Shown here: in pieces, positions 6,539-13,315 of the stretch
Position numbering within the stretch: the stretch's first letter is position 1
Layout: every line of letters starts with the position of its first letter
Notes under the pieces: generated by a model
Seen by the model: the letters and a program-made list of their open reading frames with translations, nothing else
Told to the model about the DNA's origin: nothing
Databases searched by the model: none
NCBI GenBank assembly: GCA_036377075.1
Contig: DASUZB010000111.1
Location: 1-17,994, forward strand
Reading direction: 5' to 3'
From: DASUZB01 sp036377075
GTDB taxonomy: Bacteria > Actinomycetota > CALGFH01
Length of the DNA: 17,994 nt
Made by a program: the position numbers and the translations under genes

Positions 6539-7267
6539 ATGACGGCTGCCGGCAACGGGCAGGGCACGGGCCTGGTGGGGCCCTTCCCGGGCGAAGGGTC
6601 GGGCTCGTCGCCGGGTGGGGCGCTCCTCGGGGGGACCCCATGGGCGGTCGTCGACCTGGAGACCACCGGCTTCGACCCGTGGCCGGAGCACCGGGCGGTG
6701 GAGGTCGCCGTCGTCAGGCTGGCGCCGGCCGGCTCCGTGGTGGCCGAGTTCGACACCCTGGTCAACCCCGGCCGGGCGGTCGCGGCCACCGAGATCCACG
6801 GCATCACCGACCGGATGCTGCGCGACGCCCCGCCGTTCGCCGAGGTCGCCGGTGAGGTCGCGGGGCTGCTCGAGGGCGCCGTGGTCGTCGCCCACAACGT
6901 CCTGTTCGACGTCGGCTTCCTGCGCGGCGAGTTCCAGCACGCCGGCCACACCCTGCCGCCGGTCGCCGCCCTGTGCACCGCGCAGCTCACCCGCCTGCTC
7001 TACCCCGACGCCGAGGCCAAGCTCGCCGAGTGCTGCCGCCGCTTCCGCATCGACAACGGCACGCCGCACAGCGCGCTGTCCGACGCGCGCGCGACCGCCC
7101 GGCTGCTCACCCTCCACCTCCAGACGGCCAGGGCGCGCGGCCTGGTCAGCCTCGCCGACCTGGAATGGCTGCCCGGCCCGCCGCTGCCCCCTGGCTGGGG
7201 CCCGTGGCCACGCGGCGGCCGCACCCTGCGCCGCGGCGACGTCGCCCTGCAGCCGGCCCACCGCTGA
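6539..7267 (+). CDS. DnaQ-like 3'-5' exonuclease (DEDDh family)
   Basis: The 242-residue protein carries the full DEDDh set. Exo I is VVDLETTGF with Asp39 and Glu41. Exo II is VAHNVLFDVGFL with Asp124. Exo III is PHSALSDARAT with His177 and Asp182. These residues hold two metal ions for removal of 3'-terminal nucleotides. The conserved HGITD turn is at 87-91. Residues 1-33 are Gly/Pro-rich and disordered, and the last 30 are Pro/Gly/Arg-rich. There is no polymerase, BRCT, helicase or GIY-YIG domain, so it is a stand-alone proofreading or repair exonuclease rather than a proven Pol III epsilon subunit. The start at 6539 follows a GGGGAAGGGG stretch. An earlier in-frame codon at 6467 is possible but adds non-conserved residues. 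It converges on hisS with a 15-bp gap. Confidence 0.88.
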   Translation: MTAAGNGQGTGLVGPFPGEGSGSSPGGALLGGTPWAVVDLETTGFDPWPEHRAVEVAVVRLAPAGSVVAEFDTLVNPGRAVAATEIHGITDRMLRDAPPFAEVAGEVAGLLEGAVVVAHNVLFDVGFLRGEFQHAGHTLPPVAALCTAQLTRLLYPDAEAKLAECCRRFRIDNGTPHSALSDARATARLLTLHLQTARARGLVSLADLEWLPGPPLPPGWGPWPRGGRTLRRGDVALQPAHR

Positions 7268-7282
7268 CCGCCGGCGCGGGAC

Positions 7283-8635
7283 CTACGAGCGCCCGGCCGG
7301 CGGCGTGGTGAGCAGGCGGACGCGCAGGTCGTCGGCGGGAGGGGTCCAGCGGTCGGGGTCGGCCGGGTGCTGCTCGCCCGAGCGGATGTCGCGCACCTCG
7401 TGGCCACCCGACGCCTCCCCCGAAGGGAACCAGACGTAGGGGATGCCCTTGCGCTCGGCGTTGCGGATCTGCCTGCCGTACCTGGACGGCTCGTGGGCGA
7501 CCTCGCAGGGAACGCCGCGGGCGCGCAGCGCGGCGGCGACGGCGTCGCAGCGCCCCCTGTCCTCCTCGGACGGCAGCGCCACCAGCACGCACGACGGCGT
7601 GCGCCGGCTGGCGCGCAGCAGGTCCTGGCCGAACAGGCGCCCGAGGATGCGGGTGACGCCGATGGACACGCCGTTGCCCGGGAAGCGCACGTCGCTCCCG
7701 GCGGAGGCGAGGTTGTCGTAGCGACCGCCGGCGCAGATGGTCCCGAGGCCCTCGTGGCCGACCATGACCGCCTCGTAGACGGTGCCGGTGTAGTAGTCCA
7801 GGCCGCGGGAGATGCGCAGGTCGGCCACGGTCCGGCCGGCCGGGAGCCGGGCGGCGGCGGCCATCAGCTCGGTCAGCTCGGCGAGGCCCTCGTCCAGGAG
7901 GTCGTTTCGCAGGCCGAGGGCGCGCACGGCGTCGGCGAACGAGCCGTCCTCGCTGGAGATGCGGGCGACCTCGAGGCACGCCTTCGCCTGCGCCTGGTCC
8001 AGCCCGAGCGACTCGATGAGCTGGGCGTGCACCGCGGCCTCGCCGATCTTGTCGAGCTTGTCGACCGTGCGCAGGGTCGCCTGGGTGTCCTCGATGCCGA
8101 GTGCGCGGTAGCAGCCCTCCAGGACCTTGCGGTTGTTGACCCGCATGACCACCGGCGGGATGGGCAGGGAGCCGAGCACGTCGTGGGCCACGGCCAGCAG
8201 CTCGGCGTCGGCGTACGGGCCGAGCGTGCCCTGGCCGACGATGTCCGCGTCGACCTGGAGGAACTCGCGGTAGCGCCCCTCCTGCGGCCGCTCGCCGCGC
8301 CAGGACTTCTGCATCTGGTAGCGGCGCAGGGGGAACTGCAGCTGGCCGCGGTGCTCCAGCACGTAGCGGGCGAACGGCACGGTCAGGTCGAAGTGCAGCC
8401 CGATGCCGGCGTCGTCGGAGTCGTCTCCGGCCTGCAGGCGGCGCAGGACGTAGATCTCCTTGTCGGTCTCGCCCTTCGCCAGGAGCTGGTCGAGCGGCTC
8501 CACCGCGCGGGTCTCGATCGGCACGAAGCCGTGCAGCTCGAAGCGCGCCCTGATGCGGTCGAGCAGCTCCTGCTCGACCAGGCGCTGCTCCGGCAGCCAC
8601 TCGGGGAAGCCGCTGAGCGGCTGGGGTCCTCTCAT
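7283..8635 (-). CDS. hisS: Histidine--tRNA ligase
   Basis: The 450-residue class II synthetase charges tRNA-His. Motif 1 region is FELHGFVPIETRAVEPLD (32-49). Motif 2 is RRYQMQKSWRGERPQEGRYREF (104-125). The His-A type segments are RGLDYYTGTVYE (277-288) and CAGGRYDNL (301-309). Motif 3 is GVSIGVTRIL (322-331). An anticodon-binding domain occupies about 345-450. The N terminus (LSGFPEWLP, 7-15) is the subtype I remember from many actinobacteria rather than the APKGVPDY type; this rests on memory. The ATG at 8635 has no Shine-Dalgarno sequence, but TAGCAT lies 8 bases upstream, so the mRNA is probably leaderless. It follows the transglycosylase gene on the same strand. Confidence 0.96.
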   Translation of the reverse strand: MRGPQPLSGFPEWLPEQRLVEQELLDRIRARFELHGFVPIETRAVEPLDQLLAKGETDKEIYVLRRLQAGDDSDDAGIGLHFDLTVPFARYVLEHRGQLQFPLRRYQMQKSWRGERPQEGRYREFLQVDADIVGQGTLGPYADAELLAVAHDVLGSLPIPPVVMRVNNRKVLEGCYRALGIEDTQATLRTVDKLDKIGEAAVHAQLIESLGLDQAQAKACLEVARISSEDGSFADAVRALGLRNDLLDEGLAELTELMAAAARLPAGRTVADLRISRGLDYYTGTVYEAVMVGHEGLGTICAGGRYDNLASAGSDVRFPGNGVSIGVTRILGRLFGQDLLRASRRTPSCVLVALPSEEDRGRCDAVAAALRARGVPCEVAHEPSRYGRQIRNAERKGIPYVWFPSGEASGGHEVRDIRSGEQHPADPDRWTPPADDLRVRLLTTPPAGRS

Positions 8636-8643
8636 GGCGCCGA

Positions 8644-8649
8644 ATGCTA
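8644..8649 (-). promoter_or_regulatory. Probable -10 box giving a leaderless hisS transcript
   Basis: On the minus strand TAGCAT ends 8 bases before the hisS ATG (8635). A start 6-8 bases after a -10 would fall on or next to the A of ATG. No ribosome-binding site stands between them. A second candidate, GATAAT (8678-8683), lies further upstream and would give a leader of about 36 bases. Confidence 0.45.
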
Positions 8650-8682
8650 CCTGCGCGACGCGTACGGCCGCAGGCGCATTAT

Positions 8683-8699
8683 CTGCGGCTGCCCCGCAG
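8683..8699 (-). terminator. Small hairpin between the transglycosylase gene and hisS
   Basis: CTGCGG (8683-8688) pairs with CCGCAG (8694-8699) around a 5-base loop, 8 bases beyond the transglycosylase stop codon at 8708. The 6-bp stem is short but all but two pairs are G-C. It overlaps the GATAAT candidate -10 of hisS by one base, so its role is uncertain. Confidence 0.35.
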
Positions 8700-8707
8700 G
8701 CAGGGCG

Positions 8708-9976
8708 CTACGAGCAGGGCGGCAGCGTGGTGGTGGTCGTCGTCGACGTGGTGGTCGTCGTGGTCGTGGTGGTGGTCGTCGTGGTCGTGTCGGTCGTGGT
8801 GGTCGTCCCGCTGGTGGTGGTGGGCTGGCACTGGGTGGTCGGCGGCGTGCTCTTCGAGGTGGTGGTCCCGCCCTTCGTGGTGGTCGTCGCCCGGCTCGTG
8901 GTGGTCGTCTGCCTGGTGGTGGTCGGCGCCCGGGTGGTGGTGGTCCCCGGGAGGCCGCTACCTCCGCCGCCGCCGGACCCGGCCGCGACCGCCGAGGTGC
9001 CGGACGCGCCGCCGACGGGCGGGCCGCCGCCGCCGAAGCCGTTGTGGTCGTAGAAGGCCGCCCAGCCGAGCACCGTGTCCACGTAGTCCCAGGAGTGGTT
9101 GTAGGAGTACACCGCCTGCCTGAGCTGCGCCGGGTCGGACAGGTCGCCGCCGTGGGCGAGGCAGAGGTAGGCGGCGGCGCTGACGCTGGCGTCGAAGAAG
9201 TTGTTGGGGCTGGCGACGCCGTCGTGGTTGCCGTCGCGGCCGAGCGTGCGCCAGGTGGAGGGCAGGAACTGCATCGGCCCGACGGCCTGGTCCCAGGTGG
9301 CGTTGCCGTCCAGCCGGCCGCCGTCGCTGTCGTGGATGGTGCCGCCGCCGGCGCGACCGTCCAGCGGCGGGCCGAGGATCACTGGCGAGACGTCGCCGGT
9401 GCTGCTGAAGCGGGTGGCGGAGCCCCCGTGGCGGCCGTGGTTGGACTCGATCCGGCCGATCCCGGCCAGCACGCTCCAGCGCAGGTGGCAGCCCGGGTCG
9501 AAGCCCGACGCCCAGGCCTCGCCGACGTGGTAGGCGCGCAGCGCCAGCGGCGGGATCGCCCCGTCGGCGCCGGGCGGGACCAGCCAGGAGGTGGGCGTGC
9601 CCGAGGTCACCCCGTTGCCGGCGGCGGCCGCCTGCGCGGCGGCGGCGGCCGCCGTGGCCTGCGCCGCCGCCGCCCGGCCGGCGAGCCAGGCCCGGCGGGC
9701 CTCGTCGTCGTTGCCGGACTGGTCGGAGGCGAACAGGCCGGGCTCGCCGTGCACGGCGAGCACCCGCGGCAGCGAGCCGGGCAGCAGGCTGACGCAGACG
9801 AAGCCGAGCAGCAGCCAGCCGAAGCCGGACAGGACCCGCTGGCGGACCAGGGAAAGGCCCGAGAGCCAGCGCGGCAGGGAGCGACCTTGGAGCCAGCGCG
9901 GCAGGGACAGACTGGAGAGTCGACGAAGCAGGGAGCGACCTGGGAGCCGGACCGGGACCTTGGGAAGCAACCTCAT
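8708..9976 (-). CDS. Membrane-anchored lytic murein transglycosylase with polythreonine tail
   Basis: The 422-residue protein has these parts in order: four 9-residue Arg/Leu/Trp repeats (11-46), one membrane span (about 51-70), an Ala-rich helix (94-120), and an MltB-like lytic transglycosylase domain (about 135-315). A Gly-rich linker (315-344) and a Thr-rich tail (345-418) ending LPPCS follow. The domain shows AGIGRIESNHG (171-181) with probable catalytic Glu177, AVGPMQFLPSTW (231-242), a DGNHDGVASPNNFFDA segment (248-263), and AVYSYNHSWDYVDTVL (288-303). Such enzymes cleave MurNAc-GlcNAc bonds in peptidoglycan to anhydro ends, outside the membrane. The start is firm: in frame, only codon 1 (ATG) and codon 3 (TTG) are start codons before the span. 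AGGG lies 6 bases upstream. Thr-rich tails of secreted actinobacterial proteins are often O-mannosylated, which is inference here. Confidence 0.9.
   Translation of the reverse strand: MRLLPKVPVRLPGRSLLRRLSSLSLPRWLQGRSLPRWLSGLSLVRQRVLSGFGWLLLGFVCVSLLPGSLPRVLAVHGEPGLFASDQSGNDDEARRAWLAGRAAAAQATAAAAAAQAAAAGNGVTSGTPTSWLVPPGADGAIPPLALRAYHVGEAWASGFDPGCHLRWSVLAGIGRIESNHGRHGGSATRFSSTGDVSPVILGPPLDGRAGGGTIHDSDGGRLDGNATWDQAVGPMQFLPSTWRTLGRDGNHDGVASPNNFFDASVSAAAYLCLAHGGDLSDPAQLRQAVYSYNHSWDYVDTVLGWAAFYDHNGFGGGGPPVGGASGTSAVAAGSGGGGGSGLPGTTTTRAPTTTRQTTTTSRATTTTKGGTTTSKSTPPTTQCQPTTTSGTTTTTDTTTTTTTTTTTTTTSTTTTTTLPPCS
8711..8944 (-). repeat. Simple-sequence Thr-codon tract (mucin-like tail)
   Basis: Codons 345-422 of the transglycosylase are dominated by ACC and ACG. 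They contain a near-continuous Thr run (391-417) broken only by single Asp and Ser residues. On the plus strand this is a GTGGTCGT-type tract. Two Cys lie in the tail, one in TTQCQP and one at the penultimate residue. Runs of one codon family are prone to length change by replication slippage. In-frame changes would alter tail length without disrupting the enzyme domain. Confidence 0.9.
9839..9946 (-). repeat. 27-bp tandem repeat coding a 9-residue motif
   Basis: Four 9-residue units span residues 11-46 of the transglycosylase: LPGRSLLRR, LSSLSLPRW, LQGRSLPRW, LSGLSLVRQ. At DNA level an 18-base identical block occurs at 9863-9880 and 9890-9907. GCAGGGAGCGACCT occurs at 9874-9887 and 9928-9941, exactly 54 bases apart. 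The repeats lie before the membrane span, so they should be cytoplasmic and strongly basic. Confidence 0.85.
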
Positions 9977-10129
9977 CGCACGCCCTTATCACGCAAACCG
10001 GCGTACATCCTGCCACGGGCACCCGGCCCGCGTCGTCCCCCTCGGCATGACCGTTGGATGAGAAAGCAGGCGGCGGGCGGGGACGGCACGATCACCGGCA
10101 TCACCTCCGGGCGGCTCGCGGACCGGGCG

Positions 10130-10154
10130 GGCACGGGTCATCGTCGCCCGTGCC
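10130..10154 (-). terminator. Hairpin downstream of sucD
   Basis: GGCACGGG (10130-10137) pairs perfectly with CCCGTGCC (10147-10154) around a 9-base loop, beginning 23 bases past the sucD stop. There is no T-run. It would end the B12-domain/sucC/sucD transcript. The rest of the 201-bp gap (9977-10177) to the transglycosylase start holds no gene; no clear promoter is seen beyond a GATAAG close to that ATG. Confidence 0.55.
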
Positions 10155-10177
10155 GCGCCGTCCCAAACGCCCCGGTT

Positions 10178-11050
10178 CTAGCCCTTGATCGTCTTCACCG
10201 CAAGCAAGGCGGTCTCGGTCGGGTTGCGGCCGACCTGGACGCCGGCGGCCTCGAGGGCCGCGGCCTTCGCCTGGGCGGTGCCGCTGGAGCCGGAGATGAT
10301 CGCGCCGGCGTGGCCCATGCGCCTGCCCGGCGGCGCCTCGAAGCCGGCGATGTAGGCGACCACCGGCTTGGACATCCGCTCGGCCACGAAGCGGGCGGCC
10401 TGCTCCTCCTCGTCCCCACCGATCTCGCCGATCATCACCACCGCCTCGGTCTCCGGGTCGGCCTCGAAGCGGGACAGCACGTCGATGAAGTTCGACCCGA
10501 CCACCGGGTCGCCGCCGATGCCCACGGCGGTGGTCTGGCCGACGCCCGCCTCGGCCATCTCGTACATCACCTGGTAGGTGAGCGTGCCGGAGCGGGAGAC
10601 CAGGCCGACCGGCCCCTCGTGGGTGACCTCGCCGGGGATGATGCCGACGTTGGCCTTGCCCGGGGAGATCACCCCGGGGCAGTTCGGCCCGATCAGCGCG
10701 ACCCCCTTGGCGCGCACGTAGTTCCACGCCCGCGTCATGTCGAGCACGGGGATGTTCTCGGTGATCAGCACGACCGTGCCGATGCCGGCGTCGACCGCCT
10801 CGTAGAGGGCGTCGACCGCGAAGCGGGCGGGCACGAAGATCAGCGAGGTGTTGGCGCCGGTCTCGGCGACCGCGGAGGCCACCGTGTTGAACACCGGGAT
10901 GCCCTCGACGTCCTGGCCGGCCTTGCCCGGGGTGACGCCGGCGACCACCTTGGTGCCGTAGGCGCGGTTGCGCAGCGCGTGGAAGCGGCCCTCGCGGCCG
11001 GTGAGGCCCTGGACGACCAGGCGGGTGTCGGTGTCGACGAGGATCGCCAT
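10178..11050 (-). CDS. sucD: Succinyl-CoA synthetase (ADP/GDP-forming), alpha subunit
   Basis: The 290-residue protein has a CoA-binding Rossmann domain with VVQGLTGREGRFH (12-24) and VVAGVTPGKAG (35-45). The phosphohistidine segment is GRRMGHAGAIISGSSGTA (242-259), with His247 the residue phosphorylated during catalysis. GPNCPGVISP (121-130) and SRSGTLTYQ (152-160) are also typical. With SucC it interconverts succinyl-CoA and succinate with formation of a nucleoside triphosphate in the TCA cycle. Its ATG lies 2 bases after the sucC stop codon, and GGAGG in the sucC end serves as its ribosome-binding site, so the pair is translationally coupled. Length matches the family. Confidence 0.97.
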   Translation of the reverse strand: MAILVDTDTRLVVQGLTGREGRFHALRNRAYGTKVVAGVTPGKAGQDVEGIPVFNTVASAVAETGANTSLIFVPARFAVDALYEAVDAGIGTVVLITENIPVLDMTRAWNYVRAKGVALIGPNCPGVISPGKANVGIIPGEVTHEGPVGLVSRSGTLTYQVMYEMAEAGVGQTTAVGIGGDPVVGSNFIDVLSRFEADPETEAVVMIGEIGGDEEEQAARFVAERMSKPVVAYIAGFEAPPGRRMGHAGAIISGSSGTAQAKAAALEAAGVQVGRNPTETALLAVKTIKG

Positions 11051-11052
11051 GG

Positions 11053-12216
11053 CTACGCCTCCCCCCTGCCGGCGCCGGCGAGCTCGACCGCCTTCGCGGC
11101 CGCGTCGAGCATGGTGGCGGCGGGCACGACCTTCTCCGACGGCGAGGCCGCCAGCAGCCGCCTGCCCTCCTCGGCGTTGGTCCCGTCCAGCCGCACCACC
11201 AGGGGAACCTTGAGCTTGCCGCCGAGCCGGTCGAGGGCGTCGAGGATGCCCTGGGCGACCAGGTCGCCGCGGGTGATGCCGCCGAAGATGTTGACGAGCA
11301 CGCTGCGCACCTTGGGGTCGGACAGGATCACCTCGAGGCCGGAGGCCATCGTCTCGGCGGAGGCGCCGCCGCCGACGTCGAGGAAGTTGGCCGCCTTGCC
11401 GCCGGCCTGGGCGACCACGTCGAGGGTCGACATCACCAGGCCGGCGCCGTTGCCGATGATGCCGACCTGGCCGTCGAGCTTGATGTAGTTGAGGCCGCGC
11501 TCCTTGGCCTCCTGCTCCTGCGGGTCCACCGCGAAGGTGTCGCGCAGCTCCTCGAGCTCGGGGTGGCGGACCAGCGCCGAGTCGTCCAGGGTCACCTTGC
11601 CGTCGAGCGCCTTGACCTGCCCGTCGCGCGTGAGCACCAGCGGGTTGACCTCCACCAGCATGCAGTCGTTGTCGACCAGCACCTGGTAGAGCCTGGTGAG
11701 CAGCTCGCCGGCGCCCTTGCGGGCGGCCTCGGCGAAGCCGGCGCCGTAGACCACCTGGGCGACGTGGTAGGGGCGCAGCCCGACCAGCGGGTTGACCGCC
11801 ACCTTGACGATCGCCTCCGGCTTGGCGTTGGCGACCTCCTCGATCTCGACGCCGCCCTCGGACGAGGCCATCGCGAGGAAGCCCTTGCTGGCCCGGTCGT
11901 GCAGCAGGGCGAGGTAGTACTCCTCGGCGATCTCGGAGGCCTCCTCGACCAGCACCCGGCGCACCGTGTGGCCGCGGACGTCCATGCCGATGATCTGCTC
12001 GGCCCGCTCCCGCGCCTGGGCGGGGTCGGCGGCCAGCTTGATGCCGCCGGCCTTGCCGCGCCCGCCCGTCTGGACCTGCGCCTTCACCACCACCGGGCCG
12101 CCCAGCTCGGCCGCTGCCGCCTCGGCCTCAGCAGGCGACCAGGCGACCCGTCCCCGGGGGACGGCGACGCCGTGCTTGGCGAACAGCTCCTTCGCCTGAT
12201 GCTCGAACAGGTCCAT
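11053..12216 (-). CDS. sucC: Succinyl-CoA synthetase (ADP/GDP-forming), beta subunit
   Basis: The 387-residue length is standard. It opens with DLFEHQAKELFAKHGVAVPRG, then the ATP-grasp strand GGPVVVKAQVQTGGRGKAGG (39-58) and the metal-binding LVEVNPLVLTRDG segment. LDGKVTLDDSAL follows, and the C-terminal domain carries NFLDVGGGAS and NIFGGITRGDLVAQG. The subunit binds the nucleotide and works with SucD. The ATG at 12216 has AAAGG about 7-8 bases upstream. The gene is 36 bp downstream of the B12-domain gene and directly upstream of sucD, giving a three-gene operon on the minus strand. Whether it prefers ATP or GTP cannot be told from motifs alone. Confidence 0.97.
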   Translation of the reverse strand: MDLFEHQAKELFAKHGVAVPRGRVAWSPAEAEAAAAELGGPVVVKAQVQTGGRGKAGGIKLAADPAQARERAEQIIGMDVRGHTVRRVLVEEASEIAEEYYLALLHDRASKGFLAMASSEGGVEIEEVANAKPEAIVKVAVNPLVGLRPYHVAQVVYGAGFAEAARKGAGELLTRLYQVLVDNDCMLVEVNPLVLTRDGQVKALDGKVTLDDSALVRHPELEELRDTFAVDPQEQEAKERGLNYIKLDGQVGIIGNGAGLVMSTLDVVAQAGGKAANFLDVGGGASAETMASGLEVILSDPKVRSVLVNIFGGITRGDLVAQGILDALDRLGGKLKVPLVVRLDGTNAEEGRRLLAASPSEKVVPAATMLDAAAKAVELAGAGRGEA

Positions 12217-12252
12217 GCCGCACCTTTCCTCGTCCTCGCTGTGGGGCGACCC

Positions 12253-12657
12253 TCACGCCGCCGTGCCGAGCGCGGACCGCAGCCAGTCGACGATCTTCTG
12301 GGTGGGGGTCCCCGGGGTGAAGATCTCCGCCACGCCCTGCCGCTTGAGGGCCTCGATGTCCTGCTGGGGGATGATCCCGCCACCGAAAACCAGCACGTCG
12401 TCGGCGCCCTGCGCGCGCAGCAGCTCCATCACGCGCGGGAACAGCGTCATGTGGGCGCCGGAGAGGATCGAGAGGCCGACCGCGTCGGCGTCCTCCTGCA
12501 GGGCGGCGGCCACGATCTGCTCCGGGGTCTGGTGCAGCCCGGCGTAGACGACCTCGAAGCCGGCGTCGCGCAGGGCCCGGGCGACCACCTTGACGCCGCG
12601 GTCGTGCCCGTCCAGGCCGGGCTTGGCCACCACCACCCGGATCCGTCCCTGCGCCAC
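12253..12657 (-). CDS. Stand-alone cobalamin (B12)-binding domain, acyl-CoA mutase small-subunit type
   Basis: The 134-residue protein is a single Rossmann-like B12 domain. It has the base-off/His-on signature DGHDRG (DxHxxG, 16-21, with His18 as the cobalt ligand), GLSILSGAH (61-69), and VFGGGIIPQQD (90-100). This is the pattern of the C-terminal domain of methylmalonyl-CoA mutase and of separate small subunits of isobutyryl- or ethylmalonyl-type mutases. Alone it has no substrate-binding barrel, so it needs a large subunit coded elsewhere. Its place directly upstream of sucC-sucD fits delivery of succinyl-CoA to the TCA cycle. I chose the GTG at 12657 because AAAGG lies upstream and the conserved domain begins at once. 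Longer starts add only Arg/Pro-rich residues. Confidence 0.9.
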   Translation of the reverse strand: MAQGRIRVVVAKPGLDGHDRGVKVVARALRDAGFEVVYAGLHQTPEQIVAAALQEDADAVGLSILSGAHMTLFPRVMELLRAQGADDVLVFGGGIIPQQDIEALKRQGVAEIFTPGTPTQKIVDWLRSALGTAA

Positions 12658-12755
12658 GTTGCGCCGCCTTTCGGTCGAAGGCCGTGCGCCCTCGGCGGCG
12701 CCGCGCCGCGAGGGCCTCGCCTGCCGGCCGGGCGGCGGGCGCGGCCGCGGCGGCC

Positions 12756-12787
12756 TACCCTGTGCCCGACCCACCCGAACGATACTA
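12756..12787. promoter_or_regulatory. Possible divergent promoter elements between the B12-domain and Rieske-like genes
   Basis: In the 180-bp divergent gap (12658-12837) TACCCT (12756-12761) is a TANNNT -10 candidate for the plus-strand gene. TAGTAT (minus strand, 12782-12787) is a candidate for the B12/sucCD operon, giving a leader of about 120 bases. No -35 boxes or riboswitch-like structure are evident. The rest of the gap is GC-rich without visible features. Confidence 0.3.
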
Positions 12788-12837
12788 CCCACCTAGCCGC
12801 CCCAGGCCGCCGCGCCAGCAGTGGAGCCCCGGGACCC

Positions 12838-13308
12838 ATGACGAACCGCGAGCAGCGCGCCGCCTACCTGCCGCCCCGCGCGGCCAAGGCCCGCAAGCTG
12901 ATCCTGCGCAGCCAGCTCGGCCTTCCCTGGCTGCTCGCCGCCACGCTGGTCGCCAGCGTGATCCTGCTCGCCGGGGTGCTGCTGCTCGCCAGGGGTGGCC
13001 GCCCCGGCAGCCCCTGGGTGCGGGTCAGCCCCCTGGCGGCGTTCCCGACCGGCACGGTGGCGGAGGTGCCCCAGCGCGGCAGCCGCGTGGTGGTGGTCGA
13101 CCGCCGCGACGGCGACCTGCGCGCCTTCGCCGGCCCGGCGGCCGCCTGCCCGGTCGCCGCGGACGGGGGCGGCTTCACCCGGCCGTGCACGCGCCAGTCC
13201 TGGGACGCCGACGGCACCCCACGCACCCCCCACACTCCCCCGCTGACCCGGGTCCCCACCCGCCTGGCCAGCGGCGACCTCTACGTCGACCCGGCAGCCG
13301 CTGGCTAG
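12838..13308 (+). CDS. Membrane-anchored Rieske-like protein lacking the 2Fe-2S ligands (tentative)
   Basis: The 156-residue protein has a basic N terminus, one membrane span (about 29-51), and an outside domain. That domain resembles a Rieske fold: VRVSPLAAFPTGTVAEV (61-77), VVVVDRRDGDLRAFAG (84-99), ACPVAAD (103-109), RPCTRQSWDADG (115-126) and VPTRLASGDLYVDP (139-152). True Rieske proteins carry CxHxxC and CPCH. Lining up ACPV with the GCPV end of the first motif and RPCT with CPCH leaves Cys104 and Cys117 on the usual disulfide pair. All four iron-sulfur ligands are then absent. The homology is my reading of sequence pattern, not a search. ATG at 12838 follows GGAG at a long spacing of 11 bases. 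It converges on mgtC with a 7-bp gap. Confidence 0.6.
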   Translation: MTNREQRAAYLPPRAAKARKLILRSQLGLPWLLAATLVASVILLAGVLLLARGGRPGSPWVRVSPLAAFPTGTVAEVPQRGSRVVVVDRRDGDLRAFAGPAAACPVAADGGGFTRPCTRQSWDADGTPRTPHTPPLTRVPTRLASGDLYVDPAAAG

Positions 13309-13315
13309 GGCGGGG

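Noticed and set aside
8711..8944. CRISPR- or satellite-like array suggested by the GTGGTCGT pattern
   Set aside because: There are no spacers. The pattern is explained by Thr codons in the transglycosylase tail.
7367..11488. Very long open frame (about 1370 codons) on the plus strand
   Set aside because: It lies antisense to hisS, the transglycosylase, sucD and sucC, which all have clear family motifs. Its translation is low-complexity Gly/Ala/Arg/Val. High GC removes stop codons from the opposite strand.
11563..12837. Upstream extension of the Rieske-like frame
   Set aside because: It is antisense to sucC and the B12-domain gene. The membrane-protein pattern starts only at 12838.
12658..12837. 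Cobalamin riboswitch before the B12-domain/sucCD operon
   Set aside because: The gap is too short for a full cobalamin riboswitch and I find no B12-box-like sequence. The metE leader, a likelier site, lies outside the window.
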